From Arthrobacter pityocampae (GTDB lineage: Bacteria > Actinomycetota > Actinomycetes > Actinomycetales > Micrococcaceae), in contig NZ_PRKW01000004.1 in the NCBI RefSeq assembly GCF_002927275.1, positions 372,001 through 436,000 on the forward strand: DNA of 64,000 bases, written 5' to 3'. Shown in pieces: positions 1-9,847 of the stretch. A model generated the notes under the pieces. It searched no databases and was not told where the DNA came from. It saw only the letters and a list, made by a program, of their open reading frames with translations. The translations under genes and the position numbers were made by a program. Position 1 is the first letter of the stretch, and every line of letters begins with the position of its first letter.

Positions 1-275
1 GGCAGATCGGGCTCCGCGTCCCCGAGGAACTGTCGATCGTGGGCTACGACGACCTGCAGTTGGCGCAGTGGTCCAGCCCCGCGCTGACCACGGTGCATCA
101 GCCGCTCATCCAGATGGCCGAGGAGGCCACGCGGATGATCCTGCGCCTGCGCGACGGGGAGCGGCCGAACAACCTCCGGCTCGACCTCGCCACGAGTCTC
201 GTGGTGCGCCAGAGCACCGCGGCGCCACCCGCACCCCCTGCGCGTGCAGCCGGGGCGGCGCAGCAGCGCGCCTGA
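1..275 (+). CDS. LacI-family transcriptional regulator, C-terminal fragment
   Basis: The reading frame enters at the window edge and closes with TGA at 273-275, so only about 90 C-terminal residues are visible. They hold the last strand-helix units of the periplasmic-binding-protein-like effector domain: RVPEELSIVGYDD followed by WSSPALTTVHQP, which is the usual LacI/GalR ending where the sugar-sensing core closes. The tail is Ala/Pro-rich. The DNA-binding part lies outside the window, so effector and targets cannot be named. A ROK regulator follows 81 bases later on the same strand, which suggests a sugar-utilisation locus upstream. Confidence 0.85.
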   Translation, partial: QIGLRVPEELSIVGYDDLQLAQWSSPALTTVHQPLIQMAEEATRMILRLRDGERPNNLRLDLATSLVVRQSTAAPPAPPARAAGAAQQRA

Positions 276-356
276 CCGACGGCACCCGGGAAGGGCTCTG
301 GATACGATAGGGCGAGGCGCAGGAGGCTCCTGCAGGACGAAGGAGAACCCGAGACT

Positions 357-1517
357 GTGCGGTCACTACCCGGCGGGACGAACGGCACCGAGGGCCTGCG
401 CGCGCAGAACCTGTCGCAGATCCTCACGATGGTCCACCGGAACGGCCCGCTGTCCCGCGCCGAACTCACCCGGCGCAGCGGGCTCAACCGCTCCACCGTG
501 GGCGCCCTGGTCTCGGCGCTCACCGAGAGGAACCTCGTCCGCGAGACGGAACCGGCCGTCGACGGACGCGTGGGCCGGCCGAGCCCCATCGTGCAGGCCA
601 ATGCCGGCGTCGCCGTGATCGCGGTCAACCCCGACATCGACGCCCTGACCGTCGGCGTCGTCGGACTGGGCGGCCACGTCCACGCGCGGGTCCGCCGCGA
701 GACCCAGGGCGTCCCCTCGCTCGAGGACGCGGTCGGCCTCACGCGCCAGATCGTGGCCGGCCTCCAGCCCACGCTGGCCGGACTCGACCGGGTGCTCGGC
801 GCCGGCATCGCGCTGCCCGGGCTCGTCACGGCGGTGACAGGGCGGGTGCTCGTCGCACCGCACCTGGGCTGGCGCGACGTCGGCCTCACGGGCCCCTTCG
901 CCGACGCCCTCGGGCTCCCGGTCGTGGCCGCCAACGACGCCTCCCTCGGCTCGCTCGCCGAGAGCATCTTCGGCGCGGCGCTCGGCGTCGACGACGCCGT
1001 CTACCTCAACGGCAGCGCGAGCGGCATCGGCGGTGGCATCGTCACCGGGGGCGCGCAGCTGGTCGGTAGTCGGGGCTACGGCGGCGAACTGGGCCACACG
1101 CTCGTCAGCCCGGGCGGACGGGCATGCCACTGCGGGCGGGCGGGCTGCCTCGACGCCGAGGTCCGCCTGGAACGGCTCCTCGGGGCGGCGGGTCTGGACG
1201 GCGGAGGCATCGAGGCCCTCGAGCGGGTGCTGTCGGACGGCCCGCCGGAGGCCGTGCGGGCCGAGGCCGACCGGCAGTTGGAGCTGCTCGCGGTCGCACT
1301 CACGAACGTCGTGAACATCTTCGACCCGGAGCTGATCGTCCTCGGCGGGTTCCTCGGGCCGCTCGTCGACTTCCGGGGCGACCGGCTCGCCACGACTGTC
1401 AACGCGGGTTCGCTGGCCGGCCGGGTGATCGTGCGGCGCGCGGCGCTGGGACCGGAACTCCTGCTCGTCGGCGCCGCGGAACTGGCCTTCCAGCCCCTCC
1501 TCGCCTCACCGGCCTGA
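357..1517 (+). CDS. ROK-family transcriptional regulator
   Basis: A 386-residue repressor of the NagC/XylR type. Residues about 18-62 form a winged helix-turn-helix (LSRAELTRRSGLNRSTVGAL). The rest is a ROK sugar-binding fold with the cysteine cluster C257-H258-C259 and C264 (ACHCGRAGC) and H247, which coordinates zinc in ROK proteins. The ATP-binding DxGxT motif of ROK kinases is absent (the equivalent stretch is AVNPDIDALT), so this is a regulator rather than a sugar kinase. The start is GTG with AGGAG at 341-345. A hairpin follows the stop at 1540-1578. The sugar ligand cannot be deduced; the partial LacI gene just upstream suggests carbohydrate control. Confidence 0.88.
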   Translation: MRSLPGGTNGTEGLRAQNLSQILTMVHRNGPLSRAELTRRSGLNRSTVGALVSALTERNLVRETEPAVDGRVGRPSPIVQANAGVAVIAVNPDIDALTVGVVGLGGHVHARVRRETQGVPSLEDAVGLTRQIVAGLQPTLAGLDRVLGAGIALPGLVTAVTGRVLVAPHLGWRDVGLTGPFADALGLPVVAANDASLGSLAESIFGAALGVDDAVYLNGSASGIGGGIVTGGAQLVGSRGYGGELGHTLVSPGGRACHCGRAGCLDAEVRLERLLGAAGLDGGGIEALERVLSDGPPEAVRAEADRQLELLAVALTNVVNIFDPELIVLGGFLGPLVDFRGDRLATTVNAGSLAGRVIVRRAALGPELLLVGAAELAFQPLLASPA

Positions 1518-1539
1518 CGTTTACCGCGCTGGGACCTTC

Positions 1540-1578
1540 CCGCCCGGAACACCTGTCACGGGGGGACGTTCCGGGCGG
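1540..1578. terminator. Inverted repeat downstream of the ROK gene
   Basis: CCGCCCGGAAC at 1540-1550 pairs perfectly with GTTCCGGGCGG at 1568-1578 (11-bp stem, 17-nt loop). It lies 23 bases past the ROK stop. There is no T-tract, as is common for high-GC actinobacterial terminators. Confidence 0.6.
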
Positions 1579-1605
1579 ACACGCGCCGCTGTCCGGGCAC
1601 GCAGA

Positions 1606-1639
1606 ACGGCGCACCCTCCCCGAAGGGGTGATGCGCCGT
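1606..1639. terminator. Hairpin between convergent ROK and DUF3073 genes
   Basis: ACGGCGCA (1606-1613) pairs with TGCGCCGT (1632-1639), with an inner CCCC-GAA-GGGG stem at 1618-1628. It sits between convergent genes and could stop transcription from either side, most likely from DUF3073 on the minus strand. Confidence 0.6.
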
Positions 1640-1681
1640 GCGGTTCACGATTCGCCCGTCGGCCCACGGGAGCCGGTCGGA

Positions 1682-1921
1682 TCAGCCGGTGCGGCGTGAG
1701 CCGCTCTCCTCGCCGTCGTCGTCGAACTCGTCGGCGTACTTGTCCGCATATTCCGAGTAGTCAGGCTCGACCGGCTCGAGGGGTTCGGTACGTCGGGTGG
1801 ATGCACGACTACCCGGGCCTGTGAGCTCTCGCTGCAGTGCCGAATAATCAGTGGCCGGGCTGAAATACTTCATGTCCCTGGCCTGCTTGGTAGCTTTTGC
1901 CTTTTGACGGCCGCGCCCCAT
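1682..1921 (-). CDS. DUF3073 family protein
   Basis: A 79-residue protein with the hallmark DUF3073 N-terminus (MGRGRQKAKATKQARDMKY) followed by YFSPATDYSALQREL and a strongly acidic tail (YADEFDDDGEES). The family is small, conserved and confined to Actinobacteria; no function is established. The charge split, basic N-terminus and acidic C-terminus, is typical. The ATG start is preceded by AAGGGGG about 10 bases upstream. TATACT on the minus strand around 2018-2023, inside an AT-rich stretch of the intergenic region, is a good -10 candidate. Confidence 0.9.
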   Translation of the reverse strand: MGRGRQKAKATKQARDMKYFSPATDYSALQRELTGPGSRASTRRTEPLEPVEPDYSEYADKYADEFDDDGEESGSRRTG

Positions 1922-2213
1922 GGCGTGACCCCCTTTGTGCGTCGATCCGAGGTGGTCACTGGGGCACGAGGCCCAAGGCTGCAGCGAGGCCCCGGATTAT
2001 TTGGTCGATTTGTCGTAAGTATAGGTTACATGTTTTCGAAGGGACCCGAGTGCGCCTGCCCGCACGTCGGGGGAGACGCGGTGCCCGCGGGTCAGGAATT
2101 TCCCCCCGGACCGTCTCCGCGCGGGCGATCTTGGATAGAGTCGACTCGACGTCGGAGCGCCGGCCATGGTATCGACAACCCGGCACCAGGATCGCGAGGA
2201 GACAGCACCCGCC

Positions 2214-3200
2214 ATGAGCAACGAGGAGCAGGCGCCGGAGGAGCCCCGTCGCGGGCCCGGACCGGACGACACCGAGGAACCCGAGAGCATCGACGTGCTC
2301 GACCCCGACACCGTGGTCCTCGAGACCCCGGACGTCTCCAGCGAGACGCTGGAACCCGAGCTGACGGTGTCCCCGGACACCCTCCGCCTCGAGGAACCCG
2401 CCCTCGAACCCGCGCAGATCAGCCCGGAGGTCGCGGAAGCGGCATCGCTCGACGCCGCCGCCGCCGAGGCCCGCGCCGTTGCCGCCGAAGCAGAGGTGGC
2501 GGGGACCCTCGCGGGCGGGCCGTTGCCGCCCGACGCCCCGTCCATCGAGGCCGCCCCGGTCGGCACGGCGCCCGCGGGAGGGCCGGCGGGCGATCCGGCG
2601 GGCGATCCGGCGGACTCCGCGCGGGACAGTACAGCGGCCTCCTCGAAGGACGGCAAGGGCCCCTCCCAGAACAGCAGGCAGGCCCCCTCGGAGCACGGCA
2701 CGGCGCGCGGTCCGGAGGCAGCGGACGCCGCGGCGGGGGATCCGATCGGCGGGGCCTATGCCGTCCCTCCAGCGGGCGGCAAGCCCGGCGCGGGGCATCC
2801 CGGCTTCGACCCCGGTCTCGATCCCGGCCTGGGCCGGAGGCGCTCCGGATCCTCGGCCTCGGGGATCGCCGGAGCGCCGGACGAGGACCTGCCCGGAGAC
2901 TCCGCGGACCCTGGGGGCCCTGGGGGTTCGGCCCTGCCGCCTGCGGCCCGTGACCCTGAGGCAAAGACACATTCTCCGCGTGAGCGCAGCCGGTCGGGGA
3001 GCAGCATCGTCCCGCTCCTGCTGCTGGTCGGCGCCGCCGTCGTGCTGATCGGGCTCCTCATCTGGCTGCTCGTCGCGCTGCTCGGCGGATCGGAGGACGA
3101 GGCCCGCACGGGTCCGTCGCCCCTGGTGGCCGGGGAATGCCTGGCGGAGTTCACGGACATCAGGGAGAAGGCCGTCAGCCAGAGCCTGCCGGGCCCCTGA
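2214..3200 (+). CDS. Acidic single-pass membrane protein with short extracytoplasmic tail
   Basis: I chose ATG 2214 (AGGAG at 2197-2201) over an in-frame ATG at 2166 with no ribosome site; this gives 328 residues. The first 260 or so are a disordered Glu/Pro/Ala/Gly-rich cytoplasmic region with short repeats (GDPAGDPAD, DPGLDPGLG). One transmembrane helix follows (VPLLLLVGAAVVLIGLL, around residues 265-290), then only about 35 outside residues ending in VAGECLAEFTDIREKAVSQ. That ending resembles the opening of the septum-formation-type extracellular domain seen on such proteins, which normally runs on through a second cysteine. No other frame continues it. Function unknown. Confidence 0.7.
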   Translation: MSNEEQAPEEPRRGPGPDDTEEPESIDVLDPDTVVLETPDVSSETLEPELTVSPDTLRLEEPALEPAQISPEVAEAASLDAAAAEARAVAAEAEVAGTLAGGPLPPDAPSIEAAPVGTAPAGGPAGDPAGDPADSARDSTAASSKDGKGPSQNSRQAPSEHGTARGPEAADAAAGDPIGGAYAVPPAGGKPGAGHPGFDPGLDPGLGRRRSGSSASGIAGAPDEDLPGDSADPGGPGGSALPPAARDPEAKTHSPRERSRSGSSIVPLLLLVGAAVVLIGLLIWLLVALLGGSEDEARTGPSPLVAGECLAEFTDIREKAVSQSLPGP

Positions 3201-3226
3201 CGGAGAGCGGCCGGACACCAGCAGGA

Positions 3227-3262
3227 CGGACGAGGGACGGCCCGCCGGCCGCCCCTCGTCCG
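3227..3262. terminator. Bidirectional terminator between the membrane protein gene and clpB
   Basis: CGGACGAGGG (3227-3236) and CCCTCGTCCG (3253-3262) form a perfect 10-bp stem; an inner GGCC/GGCC pairing strengthens it. It lies between convergent stop codons at 3200 and 3272. Confidence 0.75.
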
Positions 3263-3271
3263 CCGAACCGG

Positions 3272-5896
3272 TCAGCGGGCGGCGTGCACCAGCAGCCCGC
3301 CGGCCTCGGGTCCGGCCTCGCCGAGGTCGTCCGGGTCCGGCTCGGGACGGTCCACGAGGACGGTGTCGCCGTCGAGGATCTCCCCGGCGAGGATGCCCTT
3401 CGCCAGCCGGTCGCCGATCTCGCGCTGCACGAGCCGGCGGAGCGGGCGGGCGCCGTACGCGGGGTCGAACCCGGTCAGGGCCAGCCATTCGCTGGCCGCC
3501 GCCGTGACGTCGAGCTCGAGCCGGCGATCGTGCAGTCGGTCACCGAGGGCCCTGACCTGGAGGTCGACGATCCGCGAGAGCTCGTCGAGGCTCAGCGGAT
3601 CGAAGATCACGACGTCGTCGAGCCGGTTGAGGAACTCGGGCCGGAAGTTCACGTTCACCGCGGACATCACGGCGGCGCGCTTCGCGGCGTCGTCTAGGGA
3701 CGGGTCCACGAGGAACTGCGAGCCGAGGTTGGACGTCAGCACGAGGATGGTGTTCCGGAAGTCCACGGTCCGGCCCTGACCGTCGGTCAGCCGCCCGTCG
3801 TCGAGCACCTGCAGCAGCAGGTCGAAGACCTCGGGGTGCGCCTTCTCGACCTCGTCCAGCAGCACCACGCTGTAGGGGCGGCGCCGCACGGCCTCGGTGA
3901 GCTGGCCGCCCTCCTCGTAGCCCACGTAGCCCGGAGGGGCGCCGACGAGGCGCGCCACCGAGTGCTTCTCCGAGTACTCGGACATGTCGATGCGGATCAT
4001 CGCGCGCTCGTCGTCGAACAGGAAGTCCGCGAGGGCCTTGGCGAGCTCCGTCTTGCCCACGCCCGTGGGCCCGAGGAACAGGAACGAGCCGGTGGGGCGG
4101 TTCGGGTCGGAGACACCGGCCCGGGCGCGCCGGACGGCGTCGGACACCGTGGACACCGCCCGCTGCTGGCCGATCAGCCGCGCACCGATGACCTCCTCCA
4201 TGGCGAGCAGCTTCTCGCTCTCGCCCTGCAGCATGCGCCCGGCCGGGATGCCCGTCCAGGCGGAGATGACCTCGGCGATGTCGTTCGCCGTGACCTCCTC
4301 GGCGACCATCAGCTCGGGCGCGTTCGCGGTCTGCTCCTCGGCGGCCTGCGCCTCGCGCAGCTCGCGCTCGACGCGCGGGATCTCGCCGTAGAGGATGCGC
4401 GACGCCGTCTCGAGGTCGCCTTCGCGCTGGGCGCGGTCGGCCTGCGAGCGCAGTTCGTCGAGGGAGGCCTTCAGGTCACCCACACGGTTCAGGCCCGCCT
4501 TCTCGGCCTCCCACCGCGCGTTCAGGGCGTTGAGCTCCTCCTGGCGGTCGGCCATCCCGGACCGCAGGGCCTGCAGCCGTTCCACGGACGCCTCGTCCTT
4601 CTCGCGGGAGAGCGCCATCTCCTCCATGTGCATGCGCTCGAGGGAGCGGCGCAGTTCGTCGATCTCCACGGGCGCAGAATCGATCTCCATGCGCAGGCGG
4701 GAAGCGGCCTCGTCCACGAGGTCGATCGCCTTGTCCGGGAGCTGACGTCCCGGGATGTAGCGGTGGGAGAGCGTGGCGGCGGCCACGAGGGCGGAGTCCG
4801 CGATGGAGACCTTGTGGTGTGCCTCGTAGCGCTGCTTCAGCCCGCGGAGGATGCCGATGGTGTCCGCCACGGACGGCTCGCCGACGTAGACCTGCTGGAA
4901 CCGGCGCTCCAGCGCCGGGTCCTTCTCGACGTTCTCGCGGTACTCGTCCAGCGTCGTCGCGCCGATCAGCCGGAGCTCGCCGCGCGCCAGCATGGGCTTG
5001 AGCATGTTGCCGGCGTCCATCGACCCCTCGGCCGCGCCGGCCCCCACCACGGTGTGGAGCTCGTCGATGAACGTCACCACCTGGCCGTTGGAGCCCTTGA
5101 TCTCCTCGAGCACGGCCTTCAGCCGTTCCTCGAACTCGCCGCGGTACTTGGCGCCCGCGATCATCGACCCGAGGTCCAGGCTGATGAGCCGCTTGCCGCG
5201 GAGGGACTCCGGGACGTCCCCGGCGACCATGCGCTGCGCCAGCCCCTCGACGACGGCGGTCTTGCCGACGCCGGGCTCGCCGATGAGGACGGGGTTGTTC
5301 TTCGTGCGGCGGCTGAGCACCTGCACCACGCGGCGGATCTCGGCATCACGGCCGATCACCGGGTCGAGCCTCCCGCTGCGCGCCACCTCGGTCAGGTCCA
5401 CGCCGAACTTCTCGAGCGCCTGGAAGGTGTTCTCGGGGTCCGGCGTCGTCACGCGCTTCTCGCCCCGCACACCGGGCAGCTCCGCGGCGAGCGCCTCCCG
5501 GGTGAGCCCGACGGATCGCAGGATGTCGCCGGCCGCTCCGCTGTCGGCGGCCAGGGCCAGCAGGAGGTGCTCGGTGGACACGAACTGGTCCCCGAGGGTC
5601 TCCGCTTCCTGCTGCGCGGCGCTGACCATCTGCAGGGCGCCGCGCGAGAACTGGGGCTGGGCCACGGACGAACCGGACGACGACGGCAGGGCCTTGATCG
5701 CCGAGCTCGCCCGGACACTCACGGAGTCGGGGTCCGCACCCGCCGCACGGAGCAGGGCGACGGCGATGCCGTCCCGCTGGTCGAGCAGCGCCTTCAGGAA
5801 ATGCGGCGCCTCGATCTGGGGGTTGCCCGCCGTGGATGCGTTCATCGCAGCTGCTGACAACACCTCACGGCTCTTGGTGGTGAAGTTGGTATCCAC
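3272..5896 (-). CDS. clpB: ATP-dependent disaggregase ClpB
   Basis: An 874-residue Hsp100 chaperone of normal length that threads aggregated protein through a hexameric ring, working with DnaK/DnaJ/GrpE (encoded at 37.6-41.3 kb). Domains in order: Clp N-domain repeats (1-145), AAA-1 with Walker A GEPGVGKT (206-213) and Walker B FIDEL (276-280), the coiled-coil middle domain (about 400-520), and AAA-2 with GPTGVGKT near residue 610 and the C-terminal D2-small domain. The start is GTG with AGGAAGGA seven bases upstream. A HAIR operator at 5938-5958 places it under HspR. It ends at a shared terminator. Confidence 0.97.
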   Translation of the reverse strand: MDTNFTTKSREVLSAAAMNASTAGNPQIEAPHFLKALLDQRDGIAVALLRAAGADPDSVSVRASSAIKALPSSSGSSVAQPQFSRGALQMVSAAQQEAETLGDQFVSTEHLLLALAADSGAAGDILRSVGLTREALAAELPGVRGEKRVTTPDPENTFQALEKFGVDLTEVARSGRLDPVIGRDAEIRRVVQVLSRRTKNNPVLIGEPGVGKTAVVEGLAQRMVAGDVPESLRGKRLISLDLGSMIAGAKYRGEFEERLKAVLEEIKGSNGQVVTFIDELHTVVGAGAAEGSMDAGNMLKPMLARGELRLIGATTLDEYRENVEKDPALERRFQQVYVGEPSVADTIGILRGLKQRYEAHHKVSIADSALVAAATLSHRYIPGRQLPDKAIDLVDEAASRLRMEIDSAPVEIDELRRSLERMHMEEMALSREKDEASVERLQALRSGMADRQEELNALNARWEAEKAGLNRVGDLKASLDELRSQADRAQREGDLETASRILYGEIPRVERELREAQAAEEQTANAPELMVAEEVTANDIAEVISAWTGIPAGRMLQGESEKLLAMEEVIGARLIGQQRAVSTVSDAVRRARAGVSDPNRPTGSFLFLGPTGVGKTELAKALADFLFDDERAMIRIDMSEYSEKHSVARLVGAPPGYVGYEEGGQLTEAVRRRPYSVVLLDEVEKAHPEVFDLLLQVLDDGRLTDGQGRTVDFRNTILVLTSNLGSQFLVDPSLDDAAKRAAVMSAVNVNFRPEFLNRLDDVVIFDPLSLDELSRIVDLQVRALGDRLHDRRLELDVTAAASEWLALTGFDPAYGARPLRRLVQREIGDRLAKGILAGEILDGDTVLVDRPEPDPDDLGEAGPEAGGLLVHAAR

Positions 5897-5937
5897 GCGC
5901 GGTTCCTTCCTGACCTGGGTGACGATGCTCGTGACGC

Positions 5938-5958
5938 CTTGAGTGTAATCGACTCAAC
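5938..5958. promoter_or_regulatory. HAIR operator of clpB (HspR site)
   Basis: CTTGAGT-N7-ACTCAAC matches the HspR-associated inverted repeat consensus CTTGAGT-N7-ACTCAAG with one mismatch. It lies 42-62 bases upstream of the clpB start. On the minus strand it contains TACACT, a possible -10 element, so bound HspR would block polymerase directly. HspR is encoded at 37103-37543. Confidence 0.88.
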
Positions 5959-6194
5959 TTTCGGCGTCGCCCTGTTATTCCGACGCGGGCGCGCGGCCGT
6001 GTAGGGCATGGCGGAGCAGCGTGCCACCTGTGATCGGGATCAAGTTTTTCCCGACCCGAAGTGTGCCTCTTGTAGCGTTGATGGCCCACGAGGAATGTCC
6101 ATGGGCGCCGCCTGCCCGGGTCCGGGCGCGCGTCGCTCGTACCATTCCGCCCCCACGAACAGCGTCAAGAAGTGGCGCCGACGAAAGGGACGAC

Positions 6195-8336
6195 ATGAGT
6201 CAGATCGCCGATGCTCCACCCGGGACCGGAGCGGGAGGCGAGGATCCGCCGATCGCCCCCGAGTCCCCCAGGACCCGCATCAACTGGACCGTCCTGATCG
6301 GATCGGCCGCCGGGATCCTTGCCATCACCGTCTGGGCCATCGCCGACGCAGCGGGCGCCGAAGCGGTCATCGGATCACTGGTCGCCTGGGTGTCGACGAA
6401 CATGGGCTGGTACTACTTCCTGATCGTCACCCTGGTGGTGGTCTTCGTCCTGGTCCTCGCCCTGACCCGGGTGGGCAAGACCAAGCTGGGCCCGGACCAC
6501 TCGAAGCCCCAGTTCAGCATGTTCACGTGGGCGTCGATGCTCTTCGCCGCGGGTATCGGCATCGACCTGATGTTCTTCTCGGTGTCCGAGCCCGTGACCC
6601 AGTACCTGGCTCCCCCGCAGGGCGACGGCGGCACCGTCGAGGCCGCCCGGCACGCCATGGTCCTCACGCTCTTCCACTACGGGATCACCGGCTGGGCGCT
6701 GTACGCGCTCATGGGACTCGCCCTCGGCTACTTCGCCTACCGGCACAACCTGCCCCTGAGCATCCGCAGCGCGCTCTACCCCATCTTCGGCCGGAAGGTC
6801 GAGGGCCCGTTGGGCCACGGGGTGGACATCGCCGCCCTCCTCGGCACCATCTTCGGCATCGCGACGTCGCTCGGCATCGGGGTGGTGCAGCTGAACTACG
6901 GGCTGAGCCTCATGTTCGGCCTGCCCGAGGACGTCTCCGTGCAGATCGGGCTGATCGCCGTCGCCGTCGTCATGGCGACGGCCTCGGTCCTCTCGGGCGT
7001 GGAGAAGGGCATCCGCAGGCTCGCGGAGCTGAACGTCCTCCTCGCCCTGGCGCTGATGGTGTTCATCCTTGCCACCGGGAAGACGAGCTTCCTGCTCGAC
7101 GGCATCATCCAGAACACCGGCGACGTCCTCAGCCGGTTCCCCGGCATGACACTGGACACCTTCGCCTACGACCGCCCCGGCGACTGGCTGCAGGGCTGGA
7201 CGCTCTTCTTCTGGGCGTGGTGGATCGCCTGGGCGCCCTTCGTGGGGCTCTTCCTCGCCCGCATCTCGCGCGGCCGCACCATCCGCCAGTTCGTCCTGGG
7301 GACCCTCCTGGTGCCCTTCACGTTCATCGTGCTGTTCATCTCGATCTTCGGGAACAGCGCCCTCGACATCGTGATGAACGGCAACGCCGCCTTCGGGGAG
7401 ACAGCGATGGCGCAGCCGGAGCGGGCCTTCTACGGCCTGCTCGAGCAGTACCCCGCCGCGCCGCTCATCATCGGCGTCGCGACCTTCACGGGCCTGCTCT
7501 TCTATGTGACCTCCGCCGACTCGGGGGCGCTGGTCATGGCCAACTTCACCAGCCACCTCAAGGACGCCGAAGCGGATGGGCCCAAGTGGCTGCGCGTGTT
7601 CTGGGCCCTCGTGACCGGCCTGCTGACCCTGGCGATGCTGAGCGTGGGCGGCGTGACGGCCCTACAGAACGCGACGATCATCATGGGACTGCCCCTGTCC
7701 ATCCTGCTGCTGTTCATCATGCTCGGCCTGTACCGGGCCCTGCGCGTGGAGATCTCGCTGGCGGACAGCTACCGGGCGAGCCTGCCCGGCATCATCTCGG
7801 GGCGGAGCACGGGCGGGCCGTCGGCGCGCACCTGGCGGCAGCGGCTCAGCCGCGCCATGAGCTATCCGGGACCGCGCCAGGCCAACCACTTCGTGGACAC
7901 CGTCGCGCTGCCGGCCCTGCAGGAGGTGCACGACGAACTGCGCGCGCAGGGCGCGGACGCAGGCCTGACGACCGACGTCGTCGAGCCCTGCGGGATCCGC
8001 CACGTGGATCTCCAGGTGGAACTCGGCGACGAGCGCCCGTTCAAGTACCAGATCTACCCCGTCCAGTACGACGTACCGTCCTACGCCCGGGGCGAGGCCT
8101 CGACCGACGCCAAGTACTACCGCATGGAGGTCTTCTCCCTCGAGGGCAGCCACAGCTACGACCTCGCGGGCTACAGCAGGGACCAGGTCATCACCGATGT
8201 CCTGGACCACTACGAGACCCACCTCGAATTCCTGCACCTGAACCGGGCAGTGCCGGGCAACACGGCCCTCACCGAGGACCAGGCGGCCAGGGACAACTGG
8301 GAATCCGATTTCGCACACCAGGAGGACACGAAGTGA
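6195..8336 (+). CDS. betT: BCCT-family choline/betaine transporter
   Basis: A 713-residue secondary transporter of the betaine-choline-carnitine family. The family signature FFWAWWIAWAPFVGLFLAR (about residues 330-360) and twelve predicted membrane helices are visible, followed by a roughly 190-residue cytosolic C-terminal domain of the kind that senses osmotic stress in BetT. Its place ahead of the choline-oxidising enzymes argues for choline uptake. ATG 6195 is chosen because GAAAGGGA lies just upstream; the frame stays open further back without an initiation signal. The stop overlaps the GTG start of the next gene. Confidence 0.92.
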   Translation: MSQIADAPPGTGAGGEDPPIAPESPRTRINWTVLIGSAAGILAITVWAIADAAGAEAVIGSLVAWVSTNMGWYYFLIVTLVVVFVLVLALTRVGKTKLGPDHSKPQFSMFTWASMLFAAGIGIDLMFFSVSEPVTQYLAPPQGDGGTVEAARHAMVLTLFHYGITGWALYALMGLALGYFAYRHNLPLSIRSALYPIFGRKVEGPLGHGVDIAALLGTIFGIATSLGIGVVQLNYGLSLMFGLPEDVSVQIGLIAVAVVMATASVLSGVEKGIRRLAELNVLLALALMVFILATGKTSFLLDGIIQNTGDVLSRFPGMTLDTFAYDRPGDWLQGWTLFFWAWWIAWAPFVGLFLARISRGRTIRQFVLGTLLVPFTFIVLFISIFGNSALDIVMNGNAAFGETAMAQPERAFYGLLEQYPAAPLIIGVATFTGLLFYVTSADSGALVMANFTSHLKDAEADGPKWLRVFWALVTGLLTLAMLSVGGVTALQNATIIMGLPLSILLLFIMLGLYRALRVEISLADSYRASLPGIISGRSTGGPSARTWRQRLSRAMSYPGPRQANHFVDTVALPALQEVHDELRAQGADAGLTTDVVEPCGIRHVDLQVELGDERPFKYQIYPVQYDVPSYARGEASTDAKYYRMEVFSLEGSHSYDLAGYSRDQVITDVLDHYETHLEFLHLNRAVPGNTALTEDQAARDNWESDFAHQEDTK

Positions 8337-9847
8337 CCGAAGCACCATCCGCGGCAACGCCCGCCACCCTGTTCATCGACGGCGCCTGGGTCCCCGCGTC
8401 CGACGGCGGCACCCGCACCATCAGCTGCCCGGCGGACGGCTCGTTCGTCGCCGAGGTGTCCGAGGGCACCCGGGAGGACACCGCACGGGCCATCGCGGCC
8501 GCCCGGCGGGCGTTCGACGGCGGCGCATGGGCGTCCGTGCCCGCCCCGCAGCGCGGCGACTTCCTCCTCGAGGTGGCCGCGGAGCTGCGCGCCCGGAAGG
8601 ACGAGTTCGCCCGGGCCGAGACCCTCGACACCGGCAAGCGCCTCGTGGAGAGCGAGGTGGACATGGACGACATCGCCGACTGCTTCGCGTACTTCGGCAA
8701 GCTCGCCGGGCAGGATGCCGGCCGCATCGTCGACGCCGGCAACAACAGCGTGGTCAGCAGGATCGTGTACGAGCCCATCGGGGTCTGCGGTCTCATCTCG
8801 CCGTGGAACTACCCCCTGCTGCAGGCGGCCTGGAAGATCGCCCCCGCGCTCGGCGCCGGGTGCTCGATCGTGCTCAAGCCCAGCGAGCTCACGCCGTCGA
8901 CCGCCATCCTCATGATGGACGTCCTCGACACGCTCGGGCTCCCGAAGGGCGTCGCGAACCTCGTCCTCGGTCCCGGCGCCGTCGTCGGTGCCCCGCTCTC
9001 CGAGAGCCCTGACGTGGACATGGTGTCCTTCACCGGCGGTCTGGAGACGGGGCGCACCATCGCCGCGGCCGCGGCCGGGACTGTCAAGAAGGTGGCCCTG
9101 GAACTCGGCGGTAAGAACCCGAACATCGTCTTCGCGGACGCTGACTTCGACGCCGCCCTCGACAACGCGCTCAACGCCGCGTTCGTCCATTCCGGCCAGG
9201 TCTGCTCCGCCGGTGCCAGGCTCCTCGTCGAGGAGCCCATCGCCGAACGCTTCGTCGACGAATTCGTGCGCCGCGCCCGGCAGATCCGGCTCGGCGGCCC
9301 CTTCGACGAGGCGGCCGAGACCGGCCCCCTGATCTCCGCCGCCCACCGCGACAAGGTCACGGCCTATGTGGAGAAGGGTGTCGCGGAGGGTGCGCGGCTG
9401 CGCTGCGGCGGCACGTGGGGTGAGGGTGACCTGGTGTCGGGCTTCTACTACACGCCGACGGTGCTCGACCAGGTCACGCGCGGTTCGTCCGTTCTCGTGG
9501 AGGAGGCCTTCGGGCCGGTCGTGACCGTGGAGACGTTCAACGGCGAGGACGAGGCCGTGGAGCTCGGCAACGACACCCACTACGGGCTCGCCGGCGCGGT
9601 GTGGAGCCAGGACGCGGGCAGGGGCCAGCGCGTCGCGGCCCGCCTGCGCCACGGCACCATCTGGATCAACGACTTCCACCCCTACCTGCCGCAGGCGGAG
9701 TGGGGTGGCTTCAAGCACTCCGGCACCGGCCGCGAGCTCGGGCCGACCGGCTTCGCGGAATACCAGGAGGCCAAGCACATCTACCACAACATCGACCCGG
9801 CGGTCACGGGCTGGTTCGCCGCCCGGACCGAGGAGGAATCCGCATGA
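8333..9847 (+). CDS. betB: Betaine-aldehyde dehydrogenase
   Basis: A 504-residue NAD(P)-dependent aldehyde dehydrogenase that makes glycine betaine from betaine aldehyde. The glutamate motif LELGGKNPN (around residue 255) and the catalytic cysteine in HSGQVCSAGAR (around 290) are intact, and the C-terminal EWGGFKHSGTGRELG is typical of betaine aldehyde dehydrogenases. GTG 8333 overlaps the transporter stop (GTGA) with AGGAGG at 8320-8325, so translation is coupled. The same frame is open back to about 6008 beneath the transporter gene, but that part is not coding. Confidence 0.94.
   Translation: MTEAPSAATPATLFIDGAWVPASDGGTRTISCPADGSFVAEVSEGTREDTARAIAAARRAFDGGAWASVPAPQRGDFLLEVAAELRARKDEFARAETLDTGKRLVESEVDMDDIADCFAYFGKLAGQDAGRIVDAGNNSVVSRIVYEPIGVCGLISPWNYPLLQAAWKIAPALGAGCSIVLKPSELTPSTAILMMDVLDTLGLPKGVANLVLGPGAVVGAPLSESPDVDMVSFTGGLETGRTIAAAAAGTVKKVALELGGKNPNIVFADADFDAALDNALNAAFVHSGQVCSAGARLLVEEPIAERFVDEFVRRARQIRLGGPFDEAAETGPLISAAHRDKVTAYVEKGVAEGARLRCGGTWGEGDLVSGFYYTPTVLDQVTRGSSVLVEEAFGPVVTVETFNGEDEAVELGNDTHYGLAGAVWSQDAGRGQRVAARLRHGTIWINDFHPYLPQAEWGGFKHSGTGRELGPTGFAEYQEAKHIYHNIDPAVTGWFAARTEEESA

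Noticed and set aside
3836-5857. Long open frame (about 670 codons) antisense to clpB
   Set aside because: It mirrors a well-supported ClpB; the composition (His/Val/Leu/Arg-rich) is that of a GC-rich shadow frame and it has no domain or ribosome site.
6034-6054. TCGGGA/TCCCGA repeat as a bet operator
   Set aside because: Only 6-bp arms and no known regulator nearby; not called as a feature.
6008-8332. Open frame continuing upstream of betB through the transporter gene
   Set aside because: The true betB starts at GTG 8333 with AGGAGG; the upstream part is out of frame with the BCCT signature and is non-coding.
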